From Zingiber officinale (taxonomy: Eukaryota > Streptophyta > Magnoliopsida > Zingiberales > Zingiberaceae), in assembly GCF_018446385.1 (NCBI RefSeq), contig NC_056001.1, positions 107,176,436 to 107,240,435 of the forward strand: a stretch of 64,000 nucleotides of DNA, given 5' to 3'. A program made the position numbers and the translations under genes. Within the stretch, counting starts at the first letter, position 1, and each line of letters starts with the position of its first letter. This document shows positions 23,501 to 34,787 of this stretch, one piece after another. A model generated the notes under the pieces. The model worked only from the letters and a program-made list of their open reading frames with translations. It was not told the origin of the DNA and did no database searches.

Positions 23501-23596
23501 TTCATATTTTTATACAATTTATTATGATTTATTTTAACCAAATTATAACATTGATGCACTTTTATGGTCAAACTAACGACACATAAATATAATAAC

Positions 23597-24073
23597 TTAC
23601 ATTACTGGGTTAGGATATTCTACTTTTATAATGTCGTCCAATAAATTATAAAAATCATTGTTTGTACCTCTATCATTGGATGATTGAACACAAATCCCAC
23701 TATTTATTGTAGTATTCCCCATTCCATATTCTTGAGTATGAAAATAATATCCATTTATGAAATATACTAGCCAAGTGCATACCAATGCTTTTTGATCCCA
23801 TGACAGATGAATTAACAAATTATGTTCAAGGTGAGCTTAATTATCATGAACTTAAAGTTAAATACGTCAATTGTTAAAAGTCTACATATGTGCAAACCAA
23901 ATTTAAATTGTTTACTTACATATGATTTGAACCATGGTGCAAATTCTCTCCCATAAGCGATTAAACTATTGTATTGACAATTCAGAATATAAGTTTTAAA
24001 AAATCCTACTATAAAAAAAAATAAATTATAATACAAATAATCTATGATGTAAGAAAATATATATATATATACT
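23597..24073 (-). pseudogene. TNP2-associated (DUF4216-like) fragment of a CACTA element
   Basis: Two blocks on the minus strand are separated by an intron-like gap (about 23920-23820). The first carries YGREFAPWFKSYV. The second carries TWLVYFINGYYFHTQEYG, then a NSGICVQSSNDRGTNNDFY segment and a IIKVEYP end. The spacing GYxFHT...NSGV/ICV...DFY..L is the pattern of the DUF4216 domain that follows TNP2 in CACTA transposons. The family-Z LTR at 24074 cuts the upstream side. Assignment from motif memory only. Confidence 0.5.
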
Positions 24074-25247
24074 TGTTGGAATGTATACTGAAAGCCTAAA
24101 CTTTTGTAAACATTTATTTTGAATAAAGAATCATATTTGGTCAATGTAGTTGTTCAATTAATTTATATTGTAGATAACATAGTATGTGGTGTCACATACA
24201 GAAGATGATGTTATCAGTACCTTATAAATTATAAACAGCAGCTCACGACCAAAATGGTAAGGAACAAACCATTGGAAGGTCGTAGTGTAATTAGGAATTA
24301 GTTTATCTTAACTATATAATTACACTAGTACACTTAGAGTGTATTGAGTAGGACCATTTGAGGTCGTTTCTTTTATACTGACTTTATAAAGGAACAAAGA
24401 CCTCGGTTATTATGGAAGTATGTGCTCTTAATCCTAATATAATAACAAGCACATATATTTGATATTTATTTCTTTAATTTATCAATGGATGAGATTTAGT
24501 TCGATGAATCAATAAGCCCTATAAGTTGGGAAATTATATCACTTATAGTGTGTGTTGTTGATTATAGAAGGAAACTGTGTCCTAGAGATACTAGGTTGAT
24601 AATGTCCCCAAGAGGAGCTCATAAGGATTGTCATGTTAAACCCTGCAGGTGGACTTAGTCCGACATGACGATAAGGTTGAGTGGTACTACTCTTGGACTT
24701 AGATATTAATTAAATGAGTTGTCAGTAACTCACTTAATTAGTGGACATTCGATATCTTAAACACAGGGAGACTAACACACTCATAATAAGAAGGAGCCCA
24801 AAAAAATTAATTTGGGATTGGTGCGGTAATTCAATAATAGTTCTCTAGTGGAATGAATTATTATTGATAAAATTAAGTTGTGTGTTCGGGGCGAACACGG
24901 GATGCTTAATTTTATCGGGAGACCAAAACCAATTCCTCCTCTCGGTCCCTATCGTAGCCTCTTATTTATAGAGTACTATACCCACCTATACCCACCTTCG
25001 TACCCATGATATAGGGGCCGGCCGAGCTAGCTTGTGGTTCAAGCTAAGGCCGGCCAAGCCTTGATTCATGGGTGGCCGACCCTAGCTTGAACCCAAGCTT
25101 AGTTGGTCGACCCCCATTAAATTAAAAGGAATTTTAATTTTAAATATTTCTTATGTGAAAGATATAATTTATTGGAGAGATTAAAAATTAAAATATCTCT
25201 TTTAAAAGGATCTACAAAAGATTAAAGAAAGAGATTAGATCTCTTTC
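24074..25247 (+). mobile_element. Family-Z LTR, copy 2, left part
   Basis: Starts TGTTGGAATGTATACTGAAA and matches, block by block, the complete solo LTR at 60752-63152 read in reverse. It stops at 25247, where the Tat element begins, and resumes at 35524 with the last 86 bp repeated. The left flank is ATACT; no matching right duplication can be tested because the right end is lost. Confidence 0.75.
25162..25247 (+). repeat. 86-bp direct duplication flanking the Tat element, left copy
   Basis: Starts ATATAATTTATTGGAGAG and ends GATCTCTTTC. The identical 86 bp occur at 35524-35609, on the far side of the inserted element. The same segment is single in the intact family-Z copy at 60752-63152 (around 61960-62050, reverse). 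See findings. Confidence 0.9.
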
Positions 25248-25924
25248 TGATCCTGTCCGAATCGCTGAACCAAAGGACGCTGGGCACGCGGCACGCTCCT
25301 AGTCGATGGGGTGAATCTCCGGCTGGTCGAACGAAGCTCCGGCGATCCTGCACGAAAGTCTAGCCGGGAAGGGGTTCCCGGCGACGACCCTCCGACGCTC
25401 AAGTCAGGTAAATGGTGGAGAAAGTGGCTGCCAAATTTGTATTACGCGTACCTTTGGCGAAGTAATAGCTTCTTTATATAGGACGGAGAAGGAACTGATG
25501 CATGCCCGCCGAGGTGCGTACGTGTCAGCAACCCATACCACGGTATGCACTTGTCAGAGAGCTTACCTGACACCATGCTGCCACAGTCCGAGCATGTTCT
25601 TTGATGGGACGGCAGGACCACCCGTTGTCAGACTGGAAGTATGGCATAGCCATACGACTTGACGGCAAGATGTCCCCGTCTTTTACCCACCGTCTGACTG
25701 GGACGCCCGACCGGACGATGAACGTCGTCCGGACGGCCTTGATTCTTTGTACGGGCGGCACCTCCTTCCGCTCGGTCATTACGTATTGCTTTATTTGAGC
25801 CAACCCGGTCAGGTGCCTTTTACTATCAAATTTCCCTTTCTTCTGAGTCCGGTCGACTTGCCTTTTCCGGCGAACCACTGACCTCCTCTCGCGTTGACTC
25901 CTTCTTATGGGGTTCCGGATTTTA
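25248..25924 (-). repeat. 3' LTR of the Tat element
   Basis: 677 bp. The plus-strand left edge is TGATCCTGTCCGAATCG, i.e. the minus-strand end ...GGATCA. It matches the 5' LTR closely over the first 450 bp but lacks several short pieces further on (for example TGTCAG after GACGGC near 25663). A TATATA motif lies near 25474-25480 in a CTTCTTTATATAGGACGG context. The minus-strand start reads GTAAAATCC, close to a standard TGTAAAATCC. Confidence 0.85.
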
Positions 25925-26586
25925 CCCTGGATCACTTGCCTTCCTCTCGAGTCTAGTCGAAGGAGGCAAAGTCCGATCGACTGGCCGATCCGTCGAACAA
26001 TGATCATTGCCTTAGGCCGCTCGGCCAGGCATAAAGATGCTCATCCGTGCGGCGATATCTGTCTGTCCGGCGATACTTTGTCCATGCCGTGTATTTTCTG
26101 GGAATCGATGTCCGTTGTTCTCCCACACTACCCATCACGTGCTCTGCGCAAGGTAAGGGGAGCTCATTAAATGCGGCTAGTAACCGGCTGACGCGTGGCG
26201 ACCGTGCATTTGTCAGAGTATGGCGGTTGCGTCACTTCCGATGGGACAGCCGCCGTTTGAAACGGACGATCCGATGACAACCTCGATATCGACGACCTGG
26301 ATCGGACGGTGGAGATCGTTTCCGGGCGGCGATATAAGATCCTTGACTTCGTTTCCGCCGCATTTCATCTTCTTCGTTTCCAGACTCCTGTCATTCCCCC
26401 TCTCGCCGGCGACCTTGTTCTCAGACTCTCCGACGATCACACGGCTTCTTCCGGTCATCTTCCTCGCTTGTAAGAGCCTTTTTCTCGCTTCAGACGCATT
26501 CTTCTTTCTGTTAATCATCCTTTTCAGCCGATTTTCTTCCATTGCTTGAACCATCCTCTTCAATCCCGCGTTCTGGCCTTTCGATC
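25925..26586 (+). promoter_or_regulatory. Leader region of the antisense gene
   Basis: GC-rich and without a conserved ORF. GATATAAG at about 26331-26338 is the best TATA candidate, about 250 bp before the ATG. A possible 5' UTR intron (GTAAGAGCC near 26469 to TTTTCAG near 26527) is visible. Independent transcription of the antisense gene is inferred. Confidence 0.35.
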
Positions 26587-28665
26587 ATGACCAGTACCTC
26601 GCAGCCGACCGGCGGTGCTCCGGGTCTTTGGTACTCGAACATGGAAAGTCGGTTCGACGAGGAAGACGCCATGCGCCTCACTCGAGCATATGACCTACCG
26701 ATCGACCACGAAATAGTGTTAGCCACGCCTTCCGATCAGCCTAACGATCCTCCGCCCGGCACTGTTGTCTTCTTCCGGGATCAATTCCTGGCCGGACTAC
26801 GTTTTCCTCCTCATAAGTTTTTCTTAGAAGTTTGCAACTATTTCCACATTCCGCTCGGCCAAGTAGTTCCCAATTCTATTAGGTTGCTGAGCGGAGTAGT
26901 AGTTTTGTTCAAACTGAACGGCATTCCCTTAACCCCAAAAATCTTCCACTACTTCTACTATCCCAAGCAAGCCGAGTGGGGCACCTTTGTTTTCCAATCT
27001 AGGATAGGCTTCGTCCTTTTCGATAATATGCCGAGCTCCAACAAACACTGGAAGGAGCATTTTTTCTATATACGCTTTCCCGAGCGGCCCACTTTCCGCA
27101 TCAAGTGGCAGACGGCTATGCCTGCGCAACCGGAGCTCGGCAAGTTTAGAGGTGACGCAGACTATCTCCATGCAGCCGAACAGCTAGTCGGTCAGCGATA
27201 TCACATTGACAAGATGCTTCTCCCAGGAGTAATGCATATATTCGGCTTGTCTTCTACACCAGCCGATCTGCCTTGTAGCATGAGTAAGCTTCCCTATCTT
27301 CCCCTTTATTTTGTTCTAACTGATTTATTCTCTGCTTCTGCAGCTGAGGTCATGTGGCAGGCCAGAGCCACCGAGAAGGTCAAACTGAAGGCCGCTCGGA
27401 TTGAGGTGGTGACGAGCCAGGAGGCCGCCGAACGGGGCCTTGCTCCGGCTGATCCGGCCGGCGAAGAGGGTGAGGGGACGCCAACGGTCCCAGAAGCCCC
27501 GGACGCCCTTGCCCCTCCCGATGAGGCCACGGGCAATATAGAACCTGCGAGTGAAGCTGAAGTGGAGGGCCGTTCGGCCGATGATGTGCCGCTGCGCACG
27601 CATCCGCACCCGCCTCTACACTTGATGAGCCACAACCGAGCGGGTGCGGTGCGGTCCGTCCACAGCTTCCTCGAGTACCCGACCCCTCGATTCTCCGAGG
27701 GCTGGAAGTGCCGCCGTCCGCCCTTCGAGGACTCGACGACGTCTCCGGCGCTTAGGCGAGCTACCCACCTCTTCTGGCGGGCCATCTCGGAGCGGCCGAG
27801 CGGAATTTACTAAAATCGCTCTGCCTTCCCTCGAGGCGTACATGGCCGCCGATCGGGGTGTTTCTGAGGATGATCACCGACGGCCCTCTCGCACAAGCTT
27901 GGATAGATGCTCGAGTCGGATAGCTAAGTTGACTCCCGGGCAGCTTCAACCACCAGGTATAGCCCTTCCCCCTCTTCTCTCTTATTTGAAGTTTTTACCC
28001 TGCTCGTGTTTGCAGAACTGGTGGAGCAGATCGCCATTAGCGATCGGTTGGCCGAGCTGGAGGAACTGAAGAAACAAAAAACAGCGGGGGACGCCAGGCA
28101 GTCGATGGCCGCTCTGGAGAAGGCCAAGAAATCGCTAGAAGCCGAACGGAAACGAGCCACTGATCTGGCGAGCAATGTCGTTCGGCTTGAAACAATGATT
28201 AAGCAGCGAGACAAGGAGATCCAGACGGCGACCACTCGGAAGTTACAGGCCATCAACGACATGGACCACATGAAGGTGGAGATCCGGGGGCTGGAGCAAC
28301 GCATCAAGGACCTGGATGCTCTGCTGGCCACCGAAAAAGAGAGCCGCTCGGCTGACCTCCAAAGATTCGATGGAGACTTGAAGGATCTCCAAGCTGCTAG
28401 CGACGCTGCCCATGCTGCGCTCAAGGAATATCAAGAGGGGGAGTCGGCCTGCTCGGATGAAGTGAGGAAGGCGTTCCTCCGCTCGGAAGACTTCGGAGAG
28501 AAGTTTACCGATAAGATATCCCTCACGTTCGAGGAGGCAATCAAGGCGGCGGTGGGCTATCTGAAGACCAAAGGTCACTTGTCTGCCGAGCTGACCATCC
28601 CCCCCGAGGATCTGGCGAGCGTGATGGACGCCATCCCCGACGCTCTTTTTGATTTTGATGTGTGA
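26587..28665 (+). pseudogene. Antisense accessory gene of the Tat element (PF04195-type domain plus coiled coil)
   Basis: Runs opposite to gag-pol. The start ATG at 26587 precedes a domain (about residues 20-180) with FFRDQFLAGLRFP, NYFHIPLGQVVPNS and IFHYFYYPKQ, the pattern of the plant 'putative gypsy type transposon' family. Introns 27284-27343 (60 bp, GTAAGC..GCAG) and 27957-28015 (59 bp, GTATAG..GCAG) join in frame. The first would also be readable if retained. The last exon is a coiled coil (28070-28330) ending FDFDV. Exons total 1960 bp, one base off a multiple of three. Frame 1 stops at 27813 while the downstream part is in another frame, so exon 2 has one frameshift between about 27600 and 27813. 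Function is unknown. Such extra ORFs recur in Tat elements, which suggests selection. Confidence 0.75.
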
Positions 28666-28675
28666 GGCGCGTTTC

Positions 28676-28905
28676 TGTAAACTTTTTTGAATTCCAGCCG
28701 TTCGGCCCCGCTTATCTATGTAATGACTTTTTTGAATTCCCGCCGTTCGGCCCCGCTTATCTATGTAATGACTTTTTTGAATTCCCGCCGTTCGGCCCCG
28801 CTTATCTATGTAATGACTTTTTTGAATTCCCGCCGTTCGGCCCCGCTTATCTATGTAATGACTTTTTTGAATTCCCGCCGTTCGGCCCCGCTTATCTATG
28901 TAATG
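28676..28905. repeat. Five tandem copies of a 45-bp unit
   Basis: The unit contains TTTTTTGAATTC, CGCCGTTCGGCC and TTATCTATGTAATG. The period is exactly 45 bp over five units, nearly identical apart from CCAG for CCCG in the first. Because 45 is a multiple of three, 15-residue repeats stay open on both strands, but no start, neighbour or domain indicates translation. It lies just after the stop of the antisense gene. Confidence 0.92.
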
Positions 28906-28954
28906 TCTCAAAGGGGTTTTTGCTGGATTTTCGCAAGGCCTCCCGCTTGGACGT

Positions 28955-29402
28955 TTATAGATGCCGGCTCGTCCCTCGATATTTATCGTCGGAGCTCGAC
29001 GGCGCGGATATTTATAGCCGGTCGGCGCGGCTCTCGATTTTTAGCGACGGGGCTCGTCGGTTCGTCCGCTCGGATTGTTTATAGACGCCGGCTCGTCTCT
29101 CGATATTTATCGTCGGAGCTCGACGACGCGGATATTTATAGCCGGTCGGCGCGGCTCTCGATTTTTAACGACGGGGCTCGTCGGCACGGATATCTATAGC
29201 CGGTCGGCGCGGCTCTCGATTTTTAACGACGGGGCTCGTCGGCGCGGATATTTATAGCCGGTCGGTTTTTAACGACGGGGCTCGTCGGCGCGGATATTTA
29301 TAGCCGGTCGGCGCGGCTCTCGATTTTTAACGACGGGGCTCGTCGGCGCGGATATTTATAGCCGGTCGGCGCGGTTCTCGATTTTTAACGACGAGGCTCG
29401 TC
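28955..29402. repeat. Tandem array, 58-bp unit
   Basis: Built on GGATATTTATAGCCGGTCGG, CGCGGCTCTCGATTTTTAAC and GACGGGGCTCGTCGG, period 58 bp, with a longer higher-order unit at the left (28955-29110). One unit (around 29260) is shortened. AT-rich TATTTATAG boxes alternate with CG-rich boxes. Confidence 0.88.
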
Positions 29403-29810
29403 GGTTCTCAAGTGAGACTACACACCCGGCCGAACGGCTCGGCCTTCGTCGTCTAGCGCTTGGCTTGGAAAGCAATATACCCGGCCGACCGGCTCGAGCC
29501 TTAACATCGAGCGCTTGGCTTGTATATAATCCTCCCCGAGGTAGTCTCGGCTAAAATATACTTGGCCGAGCGGCTCAGGCCTTCGCTCCAGGCAATAATC
29601 TCCCTCTATCATCCTGAACAGCGCAGGGTTTTGGTTTCCTTCCTGCCACACTAGTATGCCTGAATCAAGAGTCATTGGACGCTGGGCACGCGCCTGGGGT
29701 CTTCGGGTTACGACGATAATGCCTTATATTCGCTTTTTTGACTTTTCATCTCTGCATTTCAAGTATTTAGTCGAAAAAAGTACACAAGATGATTTACATA
29801 GGCACACCTT
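29403..29810. other. Spacer between array and pol of the Tat element
   Basis: Contains three diverged copies of a segment around CGGCCGAACGGCTCGGCCTT (about 29419, 29481, 29565). No coding sequence is recognised; the 85-codon minus-strand ORF is an overlap of these repeats. Confidence 0.4.
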
Positions 29811-31562
29811 TCACCCTGCCCGGTAAGGCTGGAGGTGGTTCGCGCTCCACGGCCTATCTAGCTGGCGACCTTCCTCATCTTCCAAATAATACACACCCGA
29901 GCGGAGCTTCTCGATGATTTTGAAGGGACCTGCCCACGGAGCTTCAAGTTTGCCGACGTCGCCGACCGGCTTGACTTTCTTCCAGACAAGATCGCCGACC
30001 TGGAACGATCTGGGAATGACGCGCCGGTTGTAGTTTTGCTTCATCCGCTGACGGTAAGCCATCAGCCGAACGGACGCCTTTGCCCTCTCTTCTTCTACCA
30101 AGTCCAGCTCCATGTTTCTTCGTTCGGCGTTGTCATTATCGTAGCTCTGGATTCGGGCTGACTCAACGCCGACTTCAACCGGGATGACAGCCTCACCGCC
30201 ATATACCAAATGGAACGGTGTGACTCCTGTCCCTTCTTTTGGCGTCGTTCGGATGGCCCACAAGACGCTCGGCACTTCATCCGGCCAACTCCCTCCCAAA
30301 TGGTCGAGCCGAGCGCGCAGAATACGAAGAATTTCCCGGTTGGCGACTTCAGCTTGACCGTTGCTCTGAGGATAGGCCACGGACGTGAAATGTTGCTCAA
30401 TGCCGTAGCTTTTGCACCAATCCTCTAACATCTTCCCCGTGAACTGCCGCCCGTTGTCGGACACTAGTCGGCGAGGGATGCCGAACCGACAAATGATGTG
30501 TTGCCAGACGAATTTTTTAACCATTTGTTCAGTGATCTTTGCCAGCGGCTCGGCCTCCACCCACTTGGAGAAATAGTCTACCGCCACTAGTAAAAAGTTC
30601 CTCTGCCCGGTCGCTATCGGAAATGGGACCACAATATCCATTCCCCATTGATCGAATGGACATGAGATGGTTGATGCCTTCATCTCCTCTGCCGGTCGGT
30701 GGGAGAAGTTGTGATACTCCGGCATGAAAGGCATTACATGTTGAGAAGCATCTGCTTGTAAAGTTGGCCAAAAGTATCCGGCCAAGAGGATTTTCTTGGC
30801 CAACGATCCCTGGATGACCCCCACATGATCCTTGATGTACTTCCGGAGAATGTGTGAGTCCTCCGAGCTTACACATTTCAAAAGGCGCGAAAGCTTTCTC
30901 GATCTCCGATTAGTAAACCGACCGCTCTTCTTCCGAGGAGCCACATATTCATCGGATGGTGTGGTGCCCGAACGGAGGAATTCTATAATAGGTGTCCTCC
31001 AGTCATTTGGAAACGCGAGGCCTTGCATCCGGTCGACATGCGCCACCAGCAGCGTTTTTTCAATTGGTTGCTGAATGGCGACCGACGTTATTGAGCTCGC
31101 GAGTTTGGCTAACTCATCGGCCGCCTGGTTCTCCGTTCGGGGAATTTTCTGAATAAGCACCTCTCGGAAAGTAGCTTTGAGTTTTTCAAAGGCCTCAGCG
31201 TAGAGTTTAAGCCGAACACAGTTCATTTCAAAGGTGCCGGAAAGTTGCTGAGCGGCCAACTGTGAATCCGAATGAAGTGTTACCCGACCGGCTCCCACAT
31301 GCCGTGCTGCCTGCAATCTGGCTATGAGGGTCTCATACTCTGCTTCATTGTTAGTAGCTTTGTAATCTAGCCGGACGGATAGGTGCATCTTTTCTTCCTG
31401 AGGTGAGAGTAGTAATATTCCGATCCCACTTCCGAGCCGAGTGGAGGATCCATCCACATATATTCTCCACATAGCTTCCGGCTCGGCCTTCGCTCCGGTC
31501 ACAAAATCAGCCAAGGATTGGGCTTTAATAGCGGCGGGGCTGATATTGGATGTCAAATTCAC
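29811..31562 (-). pseudogene. Tat pol: second RNase H and integrase
   Basis: 583 open codons. Residues 32-155 form an RNase H with acidic residues Asp37 (IYVDGSS), Glu75 (NNEAEYE), Asp99 (LHSDSQL) and Asp149. Residues 300-420 are the integrase core with Asp309, Asp369 (SDNGRQF) and Glu405 (NGQAEVANRE), spaced as DD35E. A GPY/F-like C-terminal module with WAGPF follows at 543-547. The expected HHCC zinc finger before the core is gone: residues 240-295 hold no cysteine, and a neighbouring frame carries part of it, so at least one indel lies there. In a living element it would degrade the RNA template and insert cDNA. The ORF begins after a broken junction with RT. Confidence 0.88.
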
Positions 31563-31803
31563 TTAATTGTCGTCCACTTGATAAGCCGTCCGGATGCTTC
31601 GATTCACTCTTCCGAGTGGACTGTTCGTTCGGACAATGATGGTGTGAGCCAAGAAATACGGTCGAAGCGGCGAGCGGCTAGAACCAAAGCAAAGGCCAAC
31701 TTCTCGAGCCCGGTGTAACGAGATTCAAGATCTTTAAAATGTGGCTTAGAAAATACACCTGCTCTTCGCCGCTGCCCTCACAAGTGCCGAGCCTACAGCA
31801 TGC

Positions 31804-33006
31804 TCAGTTGACGATATAAAGTGACTCACCCCCGATCGGCTTGGCCAGCACAGGCAGAGAATTTAGATATGTTTTCAACTCTTCAAATGCTCGGTCACAC
31901 TCTTCATCCCACTGGAACTTAGTAGCCTTGCGCAGGATCTTGAAGAATGGCAGGCTCCGGTCGGCGGTTTTGGAGATGAATCTGGACAAAGCAGTTATCC
32001 GACCGGTCAACCGTTGCACTTCCCTTGTGTTTCTAGGAGGAAGCATGTCTTGCAGAGCTTTCACCTTGCTGGGGTTGGCTTCAATTCCTCGCTCGGTCAC
32101 TATATATCCCAAGAAACGCCCTCCTTTTGCTCCGAACAGGCACTTCTGGGGATTTAGCTTGACTCCATATTTGCGCAGCGTTCGGAAGGTTTCTTCCATG
32201 TCCTTGAAGAGATCTGCCGCTCGGACGGATTTAATAAGAATGTCGTCTACATAAACTTCCAGATTCCGCCCGATCTGCTCCCGGAATACCTTGTTCATCA
32301 AGCGTTGATAGGTAGCCCCGGCATTCTTCAATCCGAACGGCATCACGTTGTAGCAATAAGTGCCGTCGGCCGTTACGAAGCTTACTTTTTCTTGATCTTC
32401 CTTGGCGAGCGGCACTTGATGATATCCTTGATAGGCGTCAAGCATGCAAATTAATTCGCAGCCGGCCGTAGAGTCCACCAGCTGATCTATCCGGGGCAGG
32501 GGATAAAAATCCTTGGGGCATGCTTTGTTTAAGTCCCGAAAGTCGATGCAGACTCTCCACTTGCCGCCCGGCTTGGAGACCAATACTACGTTGGCCAGCC
32601 AGCTTGGGAACTGCACCTCGCGTATGTGGTCGGCCTTCAGAAGTTTTCCCACTTCCGCCCGGATGATGGCATTCTGCTCGGCGCTGAAGTCCCTTTTTCT
32701 CTGCTTCACTGGCCGAGCGTCCGATCGTACATGCAACTCGTGTTGCGCTAGGCTCGGCGAAATTCCGGGCAACTCATGTGTCGACCAGACGAAGACGTCA
32801 TGATTTCGTTGGAGGCATTGGATCAGCTTCTCCTTCTGTTCTTCCTCCAGATCAGAGGCGATAAAAGTCGTGGCCTCCGATCGGGTCAGATGGATCTGAA
32901 CTTCCTCCTTTTCATCATAAATTAAAGCAGGAGGTTTCTCGGTTATGGCGTGTACCTCGATTCGGGGCGCCTCCGAGCTTCTGCCCGGATCATCTCTATA
33001 TAGCAC
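31804..33006 (-). pseudogene. Tat pol: reverse transcriptase
   Basis: 400 open codons. RT core from about residue 125 to 300: first catalytic Asp190 in CMLDAYQGYHQ, the active-site YVDD at 252-255, and the conserved MPFGLKNAGATYQ at 222-234. The connection part (FISKTADRSLPFFKILRK) follows, but the first RNase H stops at residue 400 and the next ORF is in another frame after a 240-bp gap. The core itself looks intact. It copies the element's RNA into DNA in cytoplasmic particles (family knowledge). Confidence 0.9.
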
Positions 33007-33300
33007 CGCCGAGCTAGCTGATCCCCACGCACTTCTCCTACTTTGTCCTCCACGGGAACTTTATCTTCGGTGGAAAGTTGAGACAACCGCTCGGAACTCA
33101 TTGAGTCCCAAAATGACGTTGTAGGATGATGGAGAGTCGACCACCACGAAGTTTATTGTCCTGGTCCTCCTGAGCGGCTCCGGATCTGTCCGACCGGCTG
33201 TACTTCGTTGCCCGTAAACCCGTAGAGCGGGGTCGTCATGGGCAGCAGCTCGGCTCGATCAATTTGCAGCTGATCGAACGCCTTCTTAAATATGATGTTG
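33007..33300 (-). pseudogene. Tat protease region without its catalytic motif
   Basis: In three frames the minus strand shows, after the Gag end at LLIKAVIA, directly SVNIIFKKAFDQLQIDRAEL, then PLYGFTGNEVQP, and further on NFVVVDSPSSYNVILG. The D-[ST]-G triad that should precede SVNI is absent, apparently by a short deletion. Further frameshifts separate the blocks. Confidence 0.6.
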
Positions 33301-34282
33301 ACCGAGCTATTACCGCTTTAATGAGCAGCGCGTCGTCGTGGGGCACTTCTAATCCTTCTAAGTCCCCGGGTCCGAAAGTGATTTCCGGTCCATTTGCCCG
33401 CTCTTGGCTGCAGCCGACCGCGTGGATCTGCAGCTGCCGGACGCCCGCCTTTCGGGCTCGGTTGGAGTCTCCTCCGGTCGGCCCACCAGCAATAACGTTG
33501 ATCTCGCCCCGGGAAGTATTGCTCCTATTTTCCTCCTCCCGAGTGGACGGTCGGGACCGTTCTCTGGATGCCCGGCGATTTTCCTGTCTTGGGGATCGGT
33601 GCCGATCGGGCGTCTGGTGATGTCGCCTCTCGACGCGGGTCCGGTCAGCGTCATGGGTCCTTTGTCTCCTGTCGGTGGGAGACGACCGTCGTTCGGCTCT
33701 CCTGGGAACGGGATTAGCCACGAAGGGAAAACTTCGACAGTCCCTCGTGTTGTGCGTATCCGCCTGGTGGAAGGAGCAGAACATAGGGGTCCACCTCTTC
33801 TTTGGCTTGGGCCGAGCGGCAGCCACTTCTTGTACGTGCGATCTGGCGTGAGGGGATCGAATTGCTTCGGCCCTCGGTCCTCTGGGTGGCTGCTGAGCGG
33901 CGTGCTGTTTCCGCTCGGCATGAACAGGTGCCCGCTCGGCTGGAGCTTCCTTTTTCCGAGCGGCTTGCGCTTCTTCCACATTTATATATTCGTTGGCCCG
34001 ATGTAGCATGTGATCATAATCTCGGGGCGGCTTTCGGATGAGCGACCGGAAGAAGTCCCCATCCACAAGGCCTTGCGTGAAGGCATTCATCATTGTCTCC
34101 GATGTGGCCGTGGGGATATCCATCGCCACTTGGTTGAATCGCTGAATGTAAGCGATTCTCTCGGCTCTTGCTTGATGGCCAAGTCGACACTTGTCTTTTG
34201 ATAACGCCACCTGGCGAAGTGGTGGAGGAAAGCCGCTCGAAGTCCTTGAAGTTGTGGACCGTCCGGCAACCTCCGGAACCAC
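33236..34282 (-). pseudogene. Tat Gag, C-terminal part
   Basis: The meaningful part starts at about residue 44 (AYIQRFNQVAMDIP), a retrotransposon Gag domain segment. A basic linker follows, then a zinc-knuckle variant C169-X2-H172-X4-H177-X4-C182, and a long Arg/Ser/Glu-rich tail. The first 40 codons are out-of-frame readthrough. Gag would coat the RNA; knuckle plus basic tail suggest RNA binding. Confidence 0.75.
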
Positions 34283-34760
34283 CGTTGGGCCGATCCCAGA
34301 GGGTGGTAAGGAAGACTTACACTTTACTCCATCGTATCGATGGAGCGTGGTCAGATATCGAACTTACCGGATGATCATCCGGTCTTGTTCCATTGTATTC
34401 GCCGATCGTCGGAGGCACGTAGTGCTTGGGCGGAGGGTCTCGTAGAATTGATCCGCTCGGGAGGAGTCCGCCGGGAGCTTTCCCCTTCCTGTCATCCCGC
34501 CTTGGCATTTCATCTGAGGAAGATCCTCTATCTCTTCGGGCTGGTATGGCTTCAGGGGTGCGAAATAAGGCTCGATGGAATGCGACGGTGGCTGGAGGTG
34601 CTTCCGCTCGGCCACCAGACGCAGATGTTGCTTGTTGCTCCGCTCGCTCGGCGGATGCTTTTTGTGTTTGCTCCATGAGTTTGGCGGCCCTTATCTCGAC
34701 CAGAGCGTCGAGTTCTTCCCTTGAAAGCGTCACCGTGTGTTGTCGTCCAGCCTCGTCCAT
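34283..34760 (-). pseudogene. Tat Gag, N-terminal part
   Basis: ATG at 34760, 26 nt after the PBS. Residues 1-120 read as a Gag N-terminus with an acidic/alanine-rich helix and the KHYVPPTIGEYNGT motif near 112-125. The frame is lost just after DDH, and segments such as FLTTLW occur in another frame. At least two frameshifts separate it from the C-terminal part. Confidence 0.72.
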
Positions 34761-34787
34761 TGTCTCCGATCGGATGCAGGAGCGTTC

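Noticed and set aside
25525..26563. Several ORFs of 65-160 codons on both strands in the Tat LTR and leader
   Set aside because: They overlap LTR sequence repeated at 34806-35524, show no domain, and have Arg/Ser-rich composition expected from CG-rich non-coding DNA.
28676..28905. Regular direct repeats suggestive of a CRISPR array
   Set aside because: Units are contiguous tandem copies with no unique spacers, inside a plant retrotransposon.
28687..29257. ORFs of up to 222 codons through the tandem arrays
   Set aside because: Openness follows from unit length and composition; several frames and both strands are open at once.
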